DNA from: Aurelia coerulea | Lineage: Eukaryota > Cnidaria > Scyphozoa > Semaeostomeae > Ulmaridae | DNA: 64,000 bases | Direction: 5' to 3' | Assembly (NCBI GenBank): GCA_039566865.1 | Contig: CM076944.1 | Location: forward strand, 4,858,501-4,922,500 | Part shown: positions 57,001-63,569 of the stretch, in pieces | Numbering within the stretch: the stretch's first letter is position 1 | Layout: each line of letters begins with the position of its first letter | The notes under the pieces: model-generated | Database searches by the model: none | The model's input: the letters and a program-made list of their open reading frames with translations, nothing else | What the model was told of the DNA's origin: nothing | Made by a program: the position numbers and the translations under genes

Positions 57001-59805
57001 GCACTCTTTGTGACAGTGCATCACAGAGAAAGAGTTAAGAGTTACTAATGTGGCATCAGTTTTGAAAAACATTCATATCTGAGTGTAGGTACAAAGGGAG
57101 CAAGTGTGTGACATCATAAAACAGAGAAGAGGTAATGGGGATCAAACACTGGTGAAAATATCTTTGAATGGCCCCTTTAAATTCAATAAATAGTTTGTAC
57201 AAAAATCTTTCCTGGTGAATCAATGTCTAGGGATGTTTGTTCATGAAAAACTTTCATACCTGCTGTGTGATAACCTTGTCCTTTACCTTCTTCTTTTTGC
57301 TGGCACTGCTGAAATGAAATGGGATAGCCCTAAAGAAAAGGTTCACTTTGCAACGTTCTTGTGCAAAATTGACAGGAGCATAATTTTGGCTTAATAGAAG
57401 CTTCAATTGAGTATGTTGACATGATTTTGGCAAGTTTGCAAGCATGATTAGACCTTTTTTCCACGTTCCATTAAAAAAATTTACAAGACAAATTACTTAT
57501 TACGCTACCTAAATCACTCTAAGAACACCACAAGGACCATACCACAGGGAGCATATAGACTATGATGCCCTGCAGCCATAACATGGAATGAAACAAAAAC
57601 TACTGGGTGAATCAGGGAAAATGTACCATATCCACCAGAAAAGTCACACCCAAAGAGCCACCAACCGATTCGCATAATTTGGTAAGATTTTATTGATGTG
57701 TCCATGTGTCCATGAGACTTTAACAACATTAAGTCCAGACCTTAGTCAAGGAATTGAAACAAGGAGGAGATTAGAGCTTGATCAAGCTTGACATTAATCA
57801 CCATTCTCAAATCATTCTCAATTATAAGGTGCCTAAGAATTACTAAGAATGTTCATTAACTTGTGAAAATATTTAGCAACAAATTTTATTGAACTGCACA
57901 CAGCACAGCACTTTTGAAGCTCAGCTTGAGAAAAAATGTTGCTAAGTTACAAAAGAACTATAGCTGTCTTAAATTAAATGTCACCTGCAAATGCCAGCGA
58001 ATAACAACAATAGAAATGATTTGCAAAGGAATTTTGTGTTATTGCAAATCTCAGGTGACATCTAATTTGAGACGGTCTTCAGTAGGATATCATGTTACCT
58101 TTTAGATCTTGATGATGACTTGGAGTCCATGGATCTCTTTGAGCCTTCAGGGGTCCCTCCTGCCTGACCTCTTGATGAACTCCCAGGATTTGGCATTCCC
58201 ATTCTGCCTGGCCATGGACCACTCATCTGCTGCTGGGCAGGTGAGCCCTAAAATGTTTGAAAAAGTTTGTTTTTTGTTAAGCCAAAGGTTTATGCCACAC
58301 TAATTGTCTGCAGACAAGAGACCTGTTGTTTAACAATTATTTTGATTTTTACCTTTGATTTCAAAGTATTATGGAATCTAATAGGGTGGTCAGACCAGGG
58401 TGACCCTACTCTATGTAAATAAATTGATAATAATAATATAGTCTAATAAACTTTGTTCGTCTTATAACATATAATAATATTTCACATCTGTTTTCAGTAG
58501 TGAGGCTTACATATTGTGTTGTGGAGTTCTGTGGTTGTGTATATAATTAATAGGCATACGTAGGCCTCCTACCTAGTAGCCTAGTGGTAGGCCATCATTC
58601 CCGTCAAACATGATCCTATCATATCTAATCATGCCATATCAACAGAGATGGGCAAGATACTCTGAGAAACATCTTATTAATACTCTTATTGGGAAAAATA
58701 AGTATCTTATTGTAAGATACTGTTAGTCACATATAAAAGTATCTTATTACAAGATACTAGATACTTTCAAAAACATTATCTAAGATAAAATTTCAAGATA
58801 CTAGTTACAAGATACTTTGCCAAGGGCACATGACCAATGCCCCCGAATAAAATGCTTTGTAGGTGGCACATTTTTCAATTCATTTTGCTTGCTTAAGTAT
58901 TGCTTTTAATGCCTTTACAGAGTGCATTTAATCTAATGGAGTGTATTTCTTTGGCCAGCTCTACCCCTAACGCATGTGAACATTTCCTCTTGCCTCCTTG
59001 TATCCTTATTGTGCATCCTGTGGAGCGTATTTTTGAATTTATAAGAAATGTTCCACTTGCCCCTGAATTTCCTTTGGGTGAAGAAACGTAAGCCATAATC
59101 CACCACATTTTATTGTTTTTCCAAAATCATCTATGTATGCTGCATAGGAGCGCGGGGAAGACAAGGGTTGTGATCGTCGGAAACATGACCTTTTTGTTCA
59201 AGAAAGACAAGTCAATAAATGATTGCAGGAAATACGATAGAATGCAATGACTTCTTCAACAAATGAGCCAAATGTGTTTTTAAAAGTTTTCAATAAAAGT
59301 CCTTGTTTGCCTTCAAGACAATACAAGGAGTCTCTCAAAAAGCCTATCTCCAGAGAAAGGTACTATGTTTCAGGTTCATGTTTAATTTTATTCCTGTAGT
59401 TTTGCAACATCACATCATGGTTTTATCTTATTTTCATACTCCAGCTGCCCTGTCAAAAAAAATTGACACCAAGTATCTTGTAAACTTTGAAGTGTTTTTC
59501 GATAATATCTTATTAAAAGATTTATTCAGCCAAGTGATTATCTTATTACAAGATACAGTTACTAAGTACGGGAAGTATCTTATTACAAGATACTGTTACT
59601 ACTGCTCTCAGTATCTAATTACCATCTTCAAGATCAAAGAGGCCTACACCTGCATCTCTGCGTATCATCAATCATGTCATTTGTCATGCCATGATGTTGT
59701 TCCCATTTCTTAAAACCACACCACGGCAATCTTTTAGTTAGTAAGAAAAGAAAATTGCGAGAAACAACGAGAAATTCTTACCTGTAAACCTGGTCTTGGG
59801 TACAT
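32973..59805 (-). CDS. SMARCD: SMARCD/BAF60 subunit of SWI/SNF (BAF) complex
   Basis: Seventeen minus-strand exons (listed separately) join without frame error to a 457-residue protein, close to the size of vertebrate SMARCD1-3. Order: short Gly/Ser/Met-rich N-terminus (1-60), basic [12 protein letters not shown], the [13 protein letters not shown] segment, [30 protein letters not shown], the SWIB domain (about 233-310, from [20 protein letters not shown]), then the C-terminal region with [10 protein letters not shown] and ending [15 protein letters not shown]. In animals this subunit is a core member of BAF/PBAF nucleosome remodellers and binds transcription factors in the nucleus. The gene spans 27 kb, and introns are filled with MITEs. 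It is convergent with the PRELID3-like gene. A single invertebrate SMARCD is assumed, so no vertebrate number is given. Confidence 0.96.
33165..33545. repeat. Dispersed repeat R2, copy 1
   Basis: Shares CCAAACCTTCTGCCTTT-like, GAAATTTCGGAGTCAATC, CCGAGTCTACCAAG and AGAATTCGTACCAATCAAAC blocks with about 35100-35305. It underlies a long accidental open frame. Confidence 0.5.
33634..34020. mobile_element. Mariner-like MITE, CACTCAT subfamily (inverted)
   Basis: TA flanks. CACTCATCTTTTTTTATAAG start, TATAAAAAGAAATGAGTG end. Inverted twin of 19355-19739. Confidence 0.8.
34143..34244 (-). CDS. SMARCD: SMARCD exon 16
   Basis: Acceptor TTTGTTTACAG, donor GTATGG. Encodes [20 protein letters not shown] and [14 protein letters not shown], matching the conserved NPEEER..PWAQEAV..YFY block of BAF60. 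Confidence 0.96.
34413..34791. mobile_element. Mariner-like MITE, CGCGTATTT subfamily
   Basis: TA flanks (34411-34412, 34792-34793). CGCGTATTTTTTTTATAAG start, CTTATAAAATAAATACGTG end. At least six AAGAAAC/GTTTCTT words. Confidence 0.8.
35100..35305. repeat. Dispersed repeat R2, copy 2
   Basis: See 33165-33545; same order of blocks, same orientation, about 1.8 kb apart in adjacent introns. Confidence 0.5.
35410..35759. mobile_element. CCCGGG cassette F, 8-bp duplication (7/8)
   Basis: Starts CCCGGG with 12 G, then GGGGGTGTGCCATTTGG. Units carry CATACCCTAAAATTTA, CTATACCCTAAAATG and GACACCCTAAAAT. Ends with AATGGCACATCGTGTACC and CCCCAGG. Flanked by CTGCTACA (35402-35409) and TTGCTACA (35760-35767). 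Confidence 0.85.
35830..35874 (-). CDS. SMARCD: SMARCD exon 15
   Basis: Acceptor CACTTTATAG, donor GTGAGA. Encodes [15 protein letters not shown], matching the FINDWLQSQCRDLK block. At 45 bases it is one of the shortest exons. Confidence 0.95.
35875..36512. other. Intron sequence, nothing recognised
   Basis: AT-rich; no delimited repeat. Confidence 0.4.
36513..37225. mobile_element. AGCCTGG-terminus MITE with CATAAG words
   Basis: Ends AGCCTGGTTTTCACTAGAG / CTCTAGTGAAAACCAGGCT. TAT on both sides. Subterminal tandem GTCATAAGGATCATAAG-type 11- to 12-mers, mirrored at the other end. The interior has further ATCGTAAG/CTTACGAT words. Confidence 0.8.
37807..38207. mobile_element. Harbinger-like MITE, GAGGCCC termini, TAA duplication
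   Basis: TAA at 37804-37806 and 38208-38210. Ends GAGGCCCTTTACATGG / CATGTAAAGGGCCTC. The body is largely copies of CATGAAACTCATGCCGGCATG-like words in both orientations. Confidence 0.8.
38235..38295. repeat. (GAT)n microsatellite
   Basis: Imperfect GAT/ATG triplets beside the 37807-38207 element. Confidence 0.85.
38345..38422 (-). CDS. SMARCD: SMARCD exon 14
   Basis: Acceptor TTTCTTCAATCAG, donor GTACTA. Encodes [12 protein letters not shown] and [14 protein letters not shown], the IHETI..INQLK..LSFARDPQ block. Confidence 0.95.
38926..39207. mobile_element. CCCGGG cassette G, 8-bp duplication (7/8)
   Basis: CCCGGGG start, then TTGACCTGACGGGATGTGCC. Units CAACAGGGTGTCC, GACAGGGTATTAG, GACAGGGTATCAC, each with TATGCGACAGGG. 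Ends GCACACCCCCGTCACTTCCC, GTACACCCCCCGGG. Flanks TTGCTCAC (38918-38925) and TTGCTCCC (39208-39215). Sister of H in opposite orientation. Confidence 0.9.
39276..39698. mobile_element. pogo/mariner-like MITE
   Basis: CAGCAAATCCCCGCATATAAG at the left after TA, ATGCGAGGATTTACTG at the right. TAAGAACC words are near both ends. Inverted homologue at 43306-43802. Confidence 0.75.
40017..40556. mobile_element. Tc1/mariner-like MITE with GGTGTCCCAAAAA termini
   Basis: TA on both sides (40015-40016, 40557-40558). Ends CCGGGTGTCCCAAAAAAAGT and ACTTTTTTTGGGACACCCGG extend as inverted repeats for about 45 bases. Confidence 0.85.
40749..40848. repeat. Hairpin with CTCTCCTACGCAGAGG arms
   Basis: 20-base arms (CTCTCCTACGCAGAGGTTCC and its near reverse complement) 58 bases apart, just before the next MITE. 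Confidence 0.6.
40857..41177. mobile_element. MITE, GGTATGATTGATGATA family, copy 2
   Basis: AGGACAAGTCCAGGATTGG start, CCAAACCCGGAATTGTCCT end, with mirrored TATGATTGATGATAAAAT. Homologous to 26297-26587 over most of its length. Confidence 0.75.
41419..41499 (-). CDS. SMARCD: SMARCD exon 13
   Basis: Acceptor GCTTTTTTTTAAG, donor GTATCC. Encodes [11 protein letters not shown] and [16 protein letters not shown], matching the [14 protein letters not shown] block. Confidence 0.96.
41812..42298. mobile_element. hAT-like MITE, exact 8-bp duplication ATTACGGC
   Basis: Ends CAGGCGTGCATAA / ATTATGCACGCCTG. ATTACGGC at 41804-41811 and 42299-42306. GCAGGCAGTTTTTC-like words are repeated inside. Confidence 0.85.
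42331..42816. mobile_element. AGCCTGG-terminus MITE, TAA duplication
   Basis: AGCCTGGTCGTGACAGTCGG start and CCAGACT end with TAA on both sides (42328-42330, 42817-42819). The interior is unusually rich in CG and carries CGGGGAC, GTCCCCGA and GCCGATC words, unlike the AT-rich intron. Confidence 0.75.
43306..43802. mobile_element. pogo/mariner-like MITE, right end replaced
   Basis: CAGTAAATCCCCGCATATAAG after TA. It matches 39276-39698 inverted, but stops at AGGTTCTTTTAGG, where the 13-bp minisatellite begins. Confidence 0.75.
43811..44057. repeat. 13-bp minisatellite, about 18 units
   Basis: TGGCTCACTGCAC in head-to-tail array with a few T and A variants. It gives an open frame with a 13-residue period that I treat as non-coding. 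Confidence 0.95.
44130..44331. mobile_element. AGCCGG-terminus MITE, TAA duplication
   Basis: AGCCGGTTTTCCACTAGG / CCTAGTGGAAAACCGGCT with TAA on each side. Arms repeat CGAATTTTTTCG words. It ends 47 bases from SMARCD exon 12. Confidence 0.85.
44379..44433 (-). CDS. SMARCD: SMARCD exon 12
   Basis: Acceptor TTCCATTACAG, donor GTAAGT. The first base completes Lys. Encodes [18 protein letters not shown], matching KKTACYDIDVEV. Confidence 0.94.
44826..45295. repeat. Interstitial telomere-like repeats split by cassette H
   Basis: Degenerate TTAGGG arrays (GTTAGGGTTAG, GGGTTAGGGTTTGGG and similar) at 44826-44902 and 45212-45295, same strand sense on both sides, interrupted by 44903-45211. Confidence 0.85.
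44903..45211. mobile_element. CCCGGG cassette H, exact 8-bp duplication
   Basis: CCCGGGGGGG, GTACTTGACTAGGGAAGTGA, CGGGGTGTGCGG; units CCCTGTCGCATAA; then GAGCGGCACATCCCGTCAGG and CCCCCCGGG. GGTTAGAA at 44895-44902 and 45212-45219. Same subfamily as G, inverted, with one extra unit. Confidence 0.92.
45790..46200. repeat. Dispersed repeat R1, copy 2
   Basis: Shares CCATATTGTAG, TTCATAAAC, GTTTTCTTGG, AAATTGCCGCCATTTT and AAGCCATTCAATTC with other R1 copies. Confidence 0.65.
46250..46440. repeat. Decayed copy of the 19913 palindrome
   Basis: TTAGCTATTCTACGAAAGAG, TCTGGATCGAGCG at one end and GAAATAGCTAAAAGGTC at the other. Only partly self-complementary now. Confidence 0.7.
46469..46566 (-). 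CDS. SMARCD: SMARCD exon 11 (end of SWIB domain)
   Basis: Acceptor CTTCTTCTTAG, donor GTAGGT, leaving two bases of a Lys codon. Encodes [20 protein letters not shown] and [12 protein letters not shown]. Confidence 0.95.
46828..48002. mobile_element. 1.2 kb element with tandem 185-bp units and nested MITE
   Basis: Inverted ends AAAGAACTTGTGCG and GGAGAAGTTGTAATTTCA, mirrored at about 47766-47787 and 47991-48002. Two tandem units (46873-47060, 47061-47245) start ATTTCAATGGTCCCAG; a third is degraded near 47690. The mirrored right end is split by a MITE at about 47788-47990. Confidence 0.65.
47788..47990. mobile_element. MITE, TTTAAAGTTAGTTGACGGAG termini
   Basis: Inverted ends TTTAAAGTTAGTTGACGGAG and CTCCGTCAACTAACTTTAAA. 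A second copy at about 50172-50785 is interrupted, so this copy gives the empty site for the 50350 insertion. Confidence 0.8.
48176..48238 (-). CDS. SMARCD: SMARCD exon 10 (SWIB)
   Basis: Acceptor TATCTTTTTCAG, donor GTAAGT. Encodes [16 protein letters not shown] then KYLKQ, matching KLQDPHEREFVICDKYLQQ. Confidence 0.95.
48287..48657. mobile_element. MITE with 62-bp termini, 8-bp duplication GATCTATC
   Basis: CAAGGGCGCCTACCTTGTAG start, CTACAAGGTAGGCGCCCTT end. GATCTATC at 48279-48286 and 48658-48665. The left duplication lies 41 bases from exon 10's acceptor boundary. Confidence 0.85.
48775..48910. repeat. Dispersed repeat R1, partial copy
   Basis: AAAAAAATCAAGATATCAAA, GCAAAGTACCCAAAGTTCC and TTCAAGCCATTCAATTCAA match 45930-46020. 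Confidence 0.6.
48988..49086 (-). CDS. SMARCD: SMARCD exon 9 (start of SWIB domain)
   Basis: Acceptor CTTCTCTTCACAG, donor GTATGT. Encodes [20 protein letters not shown] and [13 protein letters not shown], the SWIB core. Confidence 0.96.
49669..49734 (-). CDS. SMARCD: SMARCD exon 8
   Basis: Acceptor ATTTTGCAG, donor GTAAAT. Encodes [16 protein letters not shown] then LLLDYQ, matching VKRPGD..VRCTVLLMLDYQ. Confidence 0.95.
50030..50145. repeat. Dispersed repeat R1, 3' part
   Basis: AAGCCAGAGCTTTGGCTTC and CTGAAGCACATCGAAATC match 63940-64000. Confidence 0.55.
50350..50762. mobile_element. Mariner-like MITE, CACGTTTTTT subfamily, nested
   Basis: TA flanks (50348-50349, 50763-50764). CACGTTTTTTTATAAGAAAC start and GTTTCTTATAAAAAAACGTG end. 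Ten or so AAGAAACT words. It sits inside a MITE (about 50172-50785) whose intact copy at 47788-47990 shows TATTTATC with a single TA. Confidence 0.9.
51204..51536. mobile_element. Mutator-like MITE, exact 9-bp duplication ATCCAGTAG
   Basis: Same family as 9569-10063. The left end is shortened to ACTGCGTTCTTTGATTTAC; the right end is full (CGCAGGGAAATAAGGGACG, AGTCATAAGTCTAGTC). ATCCAGTAG at 51195-51203 and 51537-51545. Confidence 0.8.
51632..51673 (-). CDS. SMARCD: SMARCD exon 7
   Basis: Acceptor CTTTCACAG, donor GTATTT. Encodes [14 protein letters not shown] (14 residues), matching [14 protein letters not shown]. The Mutator-like MITE ends about 90 bases away. Confidence 0.96.
51832..52050 (-). 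repeat. tRNA-derived SINE, family 2, inverted copy
   Basis: Reverse complement carries GGTAGCATGCTTGACTACC and GTTAGAGTCCCCGCCC; body matches 23684-23900. Confidence 0.75.
52560..52742 (-). CDS. SMARCD: SMARCD exon 6
   Basis: Acceptor TTGTACTTATAG, donor GTAGGT. Encodes 61 residues including [39 protein letters not shown] and [10 protein letters not shown], the most conserved pre-SWIB block. Confidence 0.97.
53034..53250 (+). repeat. tRNA-derived SINE, family 1, full copy with (CTTCAC)n tail
   Basis: GTTGTGGCGCAGTGGTGTAA (A box), GGGTTCGATACCCGG (B box), CACTTGAGCGTCATGACAAG, CAGCGCTTGGCGCTG, then seven or eight CTTCAC units. Confidence 0.9.
53477..53861. mobile_element. piggyBac-like MITE with internal 76-bp tandem duplication
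   Basis: TTAA (53473-53476, 53862-53865). AGGGCTTCGTCTCC start, GGAAGCCCT end. The unit containing GGCTTGGGTGAAGCCACATA occurs twice at about 53672-53819. Inverted relative of 55263-55576. It ends 20 bases from SMARCD exon 5. Confidence 0.75.
53882..53941 (-). CDS. SMARCD: SMARCD exon 5
   Basis: Acceptor TGGTTGCAG, donor GTAAGT. Encodes [20 protein letters not shown], matching QKRKLRIFISNTF. Confidence 0.94.
54036..54892 (+). repeat. SINE family 1 interrupted in its A box
   Basis: Left piece 54036-54057 (TTTTGTGGCGCAGTGG) and right piece 54717-54892 (GCGCAGTGGTATAATTC through CAGCGCTTGGCGC). The repeated GCGCAGTGG is the target duplication of the element at 54058-54716. Confidence 0.88.
54058..54716. 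mobile_element. Mutator-like foldback element, exact 9-bp duplication GCGCAGTGG
   Basis: AACAAGGACAGATTTGGTAA start, TTACAAAATCTGTCCTTGTT end. Arms of about 250 bases face each other across a short centre. The inner part of the left arm (GAGCATAGATCGAGAGAAG) is duplicated. The outer 120 bases of each arm match the ends of the 2.1 kb foldback at 29641-31763. TSD at 54049-54057 and 54717-54725. Confidence 0.9.
55263..55576. mobile_element. piggyBac-like MITE, TTAA flanks
   Basis: TTAA at 55259-55262 and 55577-55580. AGGGGCTCAGTCGTCAAA start, TTTGACGACGGAGCCCCT end. The interior matches 53477-53861 inverted (GTTTGGTGGCTTCACCCAAG). Confidence 0.8.
55820..55942 (-). CDS. SMARCD: SMARCD exon 4
   Basis: Acceptor TTTATTTTGCAG, donor GTATGC. 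Encodes [20 protein letters not shown] and [20 protein letters not shown], the first strongly conserved block. Confidence 0.97.
55943..56704. other. Intron 3 sequence, nothing recognised
   Basis: AT-rich with TGTGACA and GTGACAAAATG words preceding the tandem array. Confidence 0.4.
56705..57255. repeat. Four tandem units of 95-165 bases up to exon 3
   Basis: Each unit starts near GAGTGTGGGTGCCAAAGGGAG, contains TTTGTGACAGTG, an AGAGAAGGGGTAAG-like stretch and GAAAAACATTCATA. The last unit runs into the exon 3 donor region. Confidence 0.75.
57260..57308 (-). CDS. SMARCD: SMARCD exon 3
   Basis: Acceptor CATTTCAG, donor GTATGA. The first base completes Ser. Encodes [16 protein letters not shown], the lysine cluster before the conserved region (AKKKKMADK in vertebrates). 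Confidence 0.92.
57962..58080. mobile_element. Short MITE, copy 2 of the 32743 family
   Basis: TAGCTGTCTTAAATTAAATG, GTCACCTGCAAATGCC and mirrored TCAGGTGACATCTAATTTGA. It ends 18 bases before the SMARCD exon 2 donor side. Confidence 0.75.
58099..58247 (-). CDS. SMARCD: SMARCD exon 2
   Basis: Acceptor AACATTTTAG, donor GTAACA, leaving two bases (phase 2). Encodes a low-complexity N-terminus: [20 protein letters not shown], then [14 protein letters not shown]. Confidence 0.9.
58641..59710. repeat. AAGATACT/AGTATCTT word cluster
   Basis: Starts CAGAGATGGGCAAGATACTC, a hAT-like opening. AGTATCTTATTACAAGATAC and variants recur about ten times in two groups (58650-58830, 59500-59620). Right terminus uncertain. 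Confidence 0.5.
59782..59805 (-). CDS. SMARCD: SMARCD exon 1 (start codon)
   Basis: ATG at 59803-59805 begins MYPRPGLQ, donor GTAAGA. It is in phase with exon 2. The first exon of this family is variable, so the start rests on frame and donor rather than homology. Confidence 0.75.
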
Positions 59806-61603
59806 TTTTCTCACAAGAAAACTACCAAATACTATCAAAAGCAGAGCATGTTGATATGTTGGTCACAAAGTAGACTAGCTACACTAGTCCCTCGATTTCG
59901 CTGTTGTTGTTGTTGCTGATGGCCAGCTCAATGAGGGACTAGTTGCCAGGCAATGGCGTCCGGCGCTGTCGTCGCAGCTTGATCGACCTGAAGAGCAGAA
60001 GCAAATGAAGCTGAAGGAATTTAGCTAGCCATTTGGCATGATGAAGTGGGCACTGGGAAGAGATATTTGTTTGTGCTCTAACAGGAAATGGCAAAATGTA
60101 ATGCTTTTGTGATACTTGAGAGGCATTTTCAAGACAGCAGTGAGTGTCAGTCTGTCAGTACACTGCAGTGTAGTGTAGGCCTACTCTAAGTTCAGGTTAG
60201 TGATTTTTTCGTTTACATTTGGCTCGTGTATTTCAATTTCAGGGCCTCCGATGACTTGGGGACCGGGGGGGCCGGGGGGCCACGCCCCCCACATGTTTGC
60301 AAATCATGCCGTTTTGAAAGGCAGCTCATCATCAAGTCATCATCATGTTATTGTGTTGTGGTAATTCTTTGTATCAAGTTTGGCCTGCCCCCCCCCCCAC
60401 TTTTCTGATCTCGTCGGGGGCCTTGAATTTCTAATATTATCTAACTGCAAGCATGTTACTTGGCAATGTTGAGCTGTTGTACTTTATCACCTTAACAGTT
60501 GTTTTGGTTTGAATGCATTTGATCTGCCAAATAAAACAATCTTAGATATTTTAGAAGTTTAGAATCTTTATAAGTTCCATATGTGATCCAACCCCCCCCC
60601 CCCCCCACCCCGTGTTTGGATCACATACGAAAAGGAAAGGGTGATATAATTTTTTGCTTGTGATTTAACAAGTACTTGTTACTTTATCACATTGATGTTG
60701 ATGTTCTTAATTCATAGGGGTTTGTTTAAAGCAAGATATCTGCTTCATTATTATCAGACCTCGCATCAGCATGCATTTAGGTGGCACTTTTCTTGGAGAG
60801 AGTTTGTCTATCTGATGCAGCAAATCACTTGGAGCAAATATAAAGAACAGTTCCCTTGAAAATTCCTTGTACTTCAGTCCTTCAGATACCACTTAACTGA
60901 TTGCTAATGATAATGTATAATGATGATGAAATGTCTAAAACTTGTAAAGTCTTTGGTTCCTTCCTTTATCTTTGGTCACTCTGAACTTTGGTCACTTTAT
61001 CTTTGGTCACTTTGATAGGGGGGGGGGGGCTCTCTCTTCGATTGGTTTACCTATTGAGAGAGCTCCTTTAAATAATTCTCTCCGTGGTGAATTTATATAT
61101 AGATGAAACTGAAACTCCTCTGAAATTTCAAATTTATGTTCACTGTCCATGCTCAATTTTGTCAGAGTCATAAACTGTCTAAAATTCTTTCAAATTCACA
61201 TGAATGAAACTTGGTATCAATGTGTTGTTTTCTTGAGTCATATTTTGATGATTACTGATCACAGCAGCAACAACAACCAAAATACTAATTCCGTGGTCCG
61301 CGTTTTACGCATGTAGCGCTTATGAAAACGAGGCTATCAAGTTATTCCGATTTCAGACACTGTTTGGCAACAAGTCTCTGTATTAGCGACAAATCAGTTC
61401 TAAGGAGCATACAGAGATTGTGTAGCCAGTCTAGTCACAAAGAAAGCTGTCCTCCTTTTGAATTAGCCTCAATCCTGCCCAGCCTCGATTTAACTTTTCG
61501 CTCAACTTTGAACCTTGAGCTTTGAATTTTTTAAATGGCCATAAACAGGTGGGTGTAAAATTATGACCTATTTCTTCCAACTGAATGGCTTAGAAGAAAC
61601 TAT
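59806..61603. other. 5' flank of SMARCD; no further gene
   Basis: A small inverted repeat CTAGTCCCTC..GAGGGACTAG at 59884-59942 lies 80 bases from the start codon. Also present: a GC-rich MITE-like block at 60240-60420 and C or G tracts at 60389, 60593 and 61018. Confidence 0.4.
60577..60630. repeat. C-tract hairpin
   Basis: ATATGTGATCCAA, a run of about 15 C, CACCCCGTGT, then TTGGATCACATACG: inverted arms around a poly-C loop. Confidence 0.75.
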
Positions 61604-61612
61604 AGCTACCTA

Positions 61613-63442
61613 GCATATGAGTCAAATCTTTCAATAGGGCACAGGGAAACCCGCAAATCTTCCAATTTCACGCTTATAAGCCAATGATATCGTCGTATTC
61701 CGATCACATGACTGAAAATAAAGCTTTCGAGATACATTTTCGAGTACCTTCACGAAAATAAAAATGGATATTCGAATAATAAAGATACAGAGCTGGTTTT
61801 ACCACGAATCGATTCGAGAGGCCTCACTCCACATTTGTTTTTCTGCATTTGGCTAAAATCTCGTCAGGGATCGGCGTTACATCGAATTTCATTCCTTCGA
61901 AAATTGGCCTATGTTCAAAAATTCTTCAGGAACGCTACAAATAAGATATAGCTTTCAAAATTTCACATGTTACGTGAATTATGTCCAGGAATAACATGAA
62001 AATATTTGTTTGTGTGATTTTCGAAAATCCTAGAGGAATTAAAGCTATTTGCTGCGAAGAAAGCGAATGGGCCTACCTTCACCCGCAGCAAAATCCAAGT
62101 AATCGGCATTAAATCACTCTTTTTTGCAATAATAACCTGCGGATACATTAACGAATAACTTCACCACAAATCCAATTTCTTTCCATCATTTTATCATCGA
62201 TAATTTTGATAAAATGTGACAAGACTTTACAGACTCTGCAGCAAACCGTCCAACTACCGCCGATTCAAAGTTTTCTTGTTGCAAACACTTTGGAAGTCTT
62301 GCAAGACTCGCATAAAACAAAAGGTTTTGCAAGACTTAGGTCTCCCATATGACACAGCAAAATAACACCTTTGAGAATAGATTGCACACTCCTGGAGGCA
62401 TTCTATCGTTGCAAAATAAAGAGAAATTAAAACATTTCTCAAAGATTGCAAATTTCTTTGTCACAGCGGAAAAGTACATAATTTGTGTAAAGACATTTCC
62501 CCTGCAATCTATTCTCAAAGGTGTACAATCTATTATCAAAGGTAACAATTTGCTGTGTCATATGGGAGACCTGAGCCTTGCACAACCTTTTGTTTTAGGG
62601 ACAGGGCAAAATTTATTACATTACATGGCCGGTGGAGAACAAAAATTCTTCCAAAAAAAACTGCTCGTCCTGTATGAAATTATTGCCAAAAAACCAACTG
62701 CCCCGTCACCCTTTCCTTAAAAAATGTATCTGCCCTGTATTCATGAACAACAAATGTTGTATCGTACGACCGATGAATTAGCCAAAGACCATAACATAAT
62801 CAATTCTTGCCTTTACGAGACTTTGTAAACGAAGAAATCGACTTTGAAGATGAAGAGAAATGACTAATGAATCGTTCTTGCAAGTAACTGACAAGGACAT
62901 TTTTCGTCATTTTTATACACATCCTTCCAAGCATTTCTCAACTTGCATGATCCACAATTTTGGCCTCAAAATTAGCCATTTCATATTTCAAACTTCATCT
63001 TGAGCTTATAAAAAGGTACTGCCCCGTTCATATTTGCTTTGTAAAAAGTTTTGACCCAGTTCTGTACAAGCTAAAAAAAGTAGTTACCCCGTTACGTTTT
63101 GCACCGGCCATGTTATAAAATAAACTTTGCACTGTCCCTTATGCAAGTCTTGCAAGACTTCCAACGTGTTTGCAACAAGAAAACTTTGAATCGACGGTAG
63201 TTGAACGGTTTGCTGCAGAGGCTGTAAAGTCTTGTCACATTTTATCGAAATTGTCGATGATAAAATGGTGGAAAGAAATTAGATTTGTGGTGAGGTTATT
63301 CGTTAATGTATCCGCTGGTTATTATTGCTAAAAAGAGTGATTTAATGCCGATTACTGGGATTTTGCTGCGGGTGAAGGTAGGCCCATTAGCTTTCTTCGC
63401 AGCAAATAGCTTTAATTCGTCTAGGATTTTCGAAAATCACTT
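61613..63442. mobile_element. Foldback element copy 3, truncated both ends, with insert
   Basis: Matches the 29641-31763 palindrome in opposite orientation, starting inside the arm (GCATATGAGTCAAATC) and stopping inside the other arm (TTTTCGAAAATCACTT). AGCTACCTA occurs directly at 61604-61612 and 63443-63451. The element at 62598-63138 is inserted in it. Confidence 0.8.
62598..63138. mobile_element. Harbinger-like MITE, TTA duplication, empty site known
   Basis: GGGACAGGGCAAAATTTATT start, AAACTTTGCACTGTCCC end, with CATGGCCGGTG/CACCGGCCATG inside. TTA on both sides. The uninterrupted sequence TTGTTTTATGCAAG at about 30828-30841 proves the duplication. Confidence 0.9.
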
Positions 63443-63569
63443 AGCTACCTACCTATAATTCTACCGTTGGATTTTTAGGAAATCTTAAACATTTTTTTGA
63501 AATTACAGCATATGTTACATTTCAGCTCATTTGAGGATGTGACGTCATGCGAGTGAGTGACAGACTTTT

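Noticed and set aside
61018..61075. Hairpin GAGCTCTCTC near a G12 tract as regulatory element
   Set aside because: Short arms with G tract. Too little structure to separate from chance in this tract-rich sequence.
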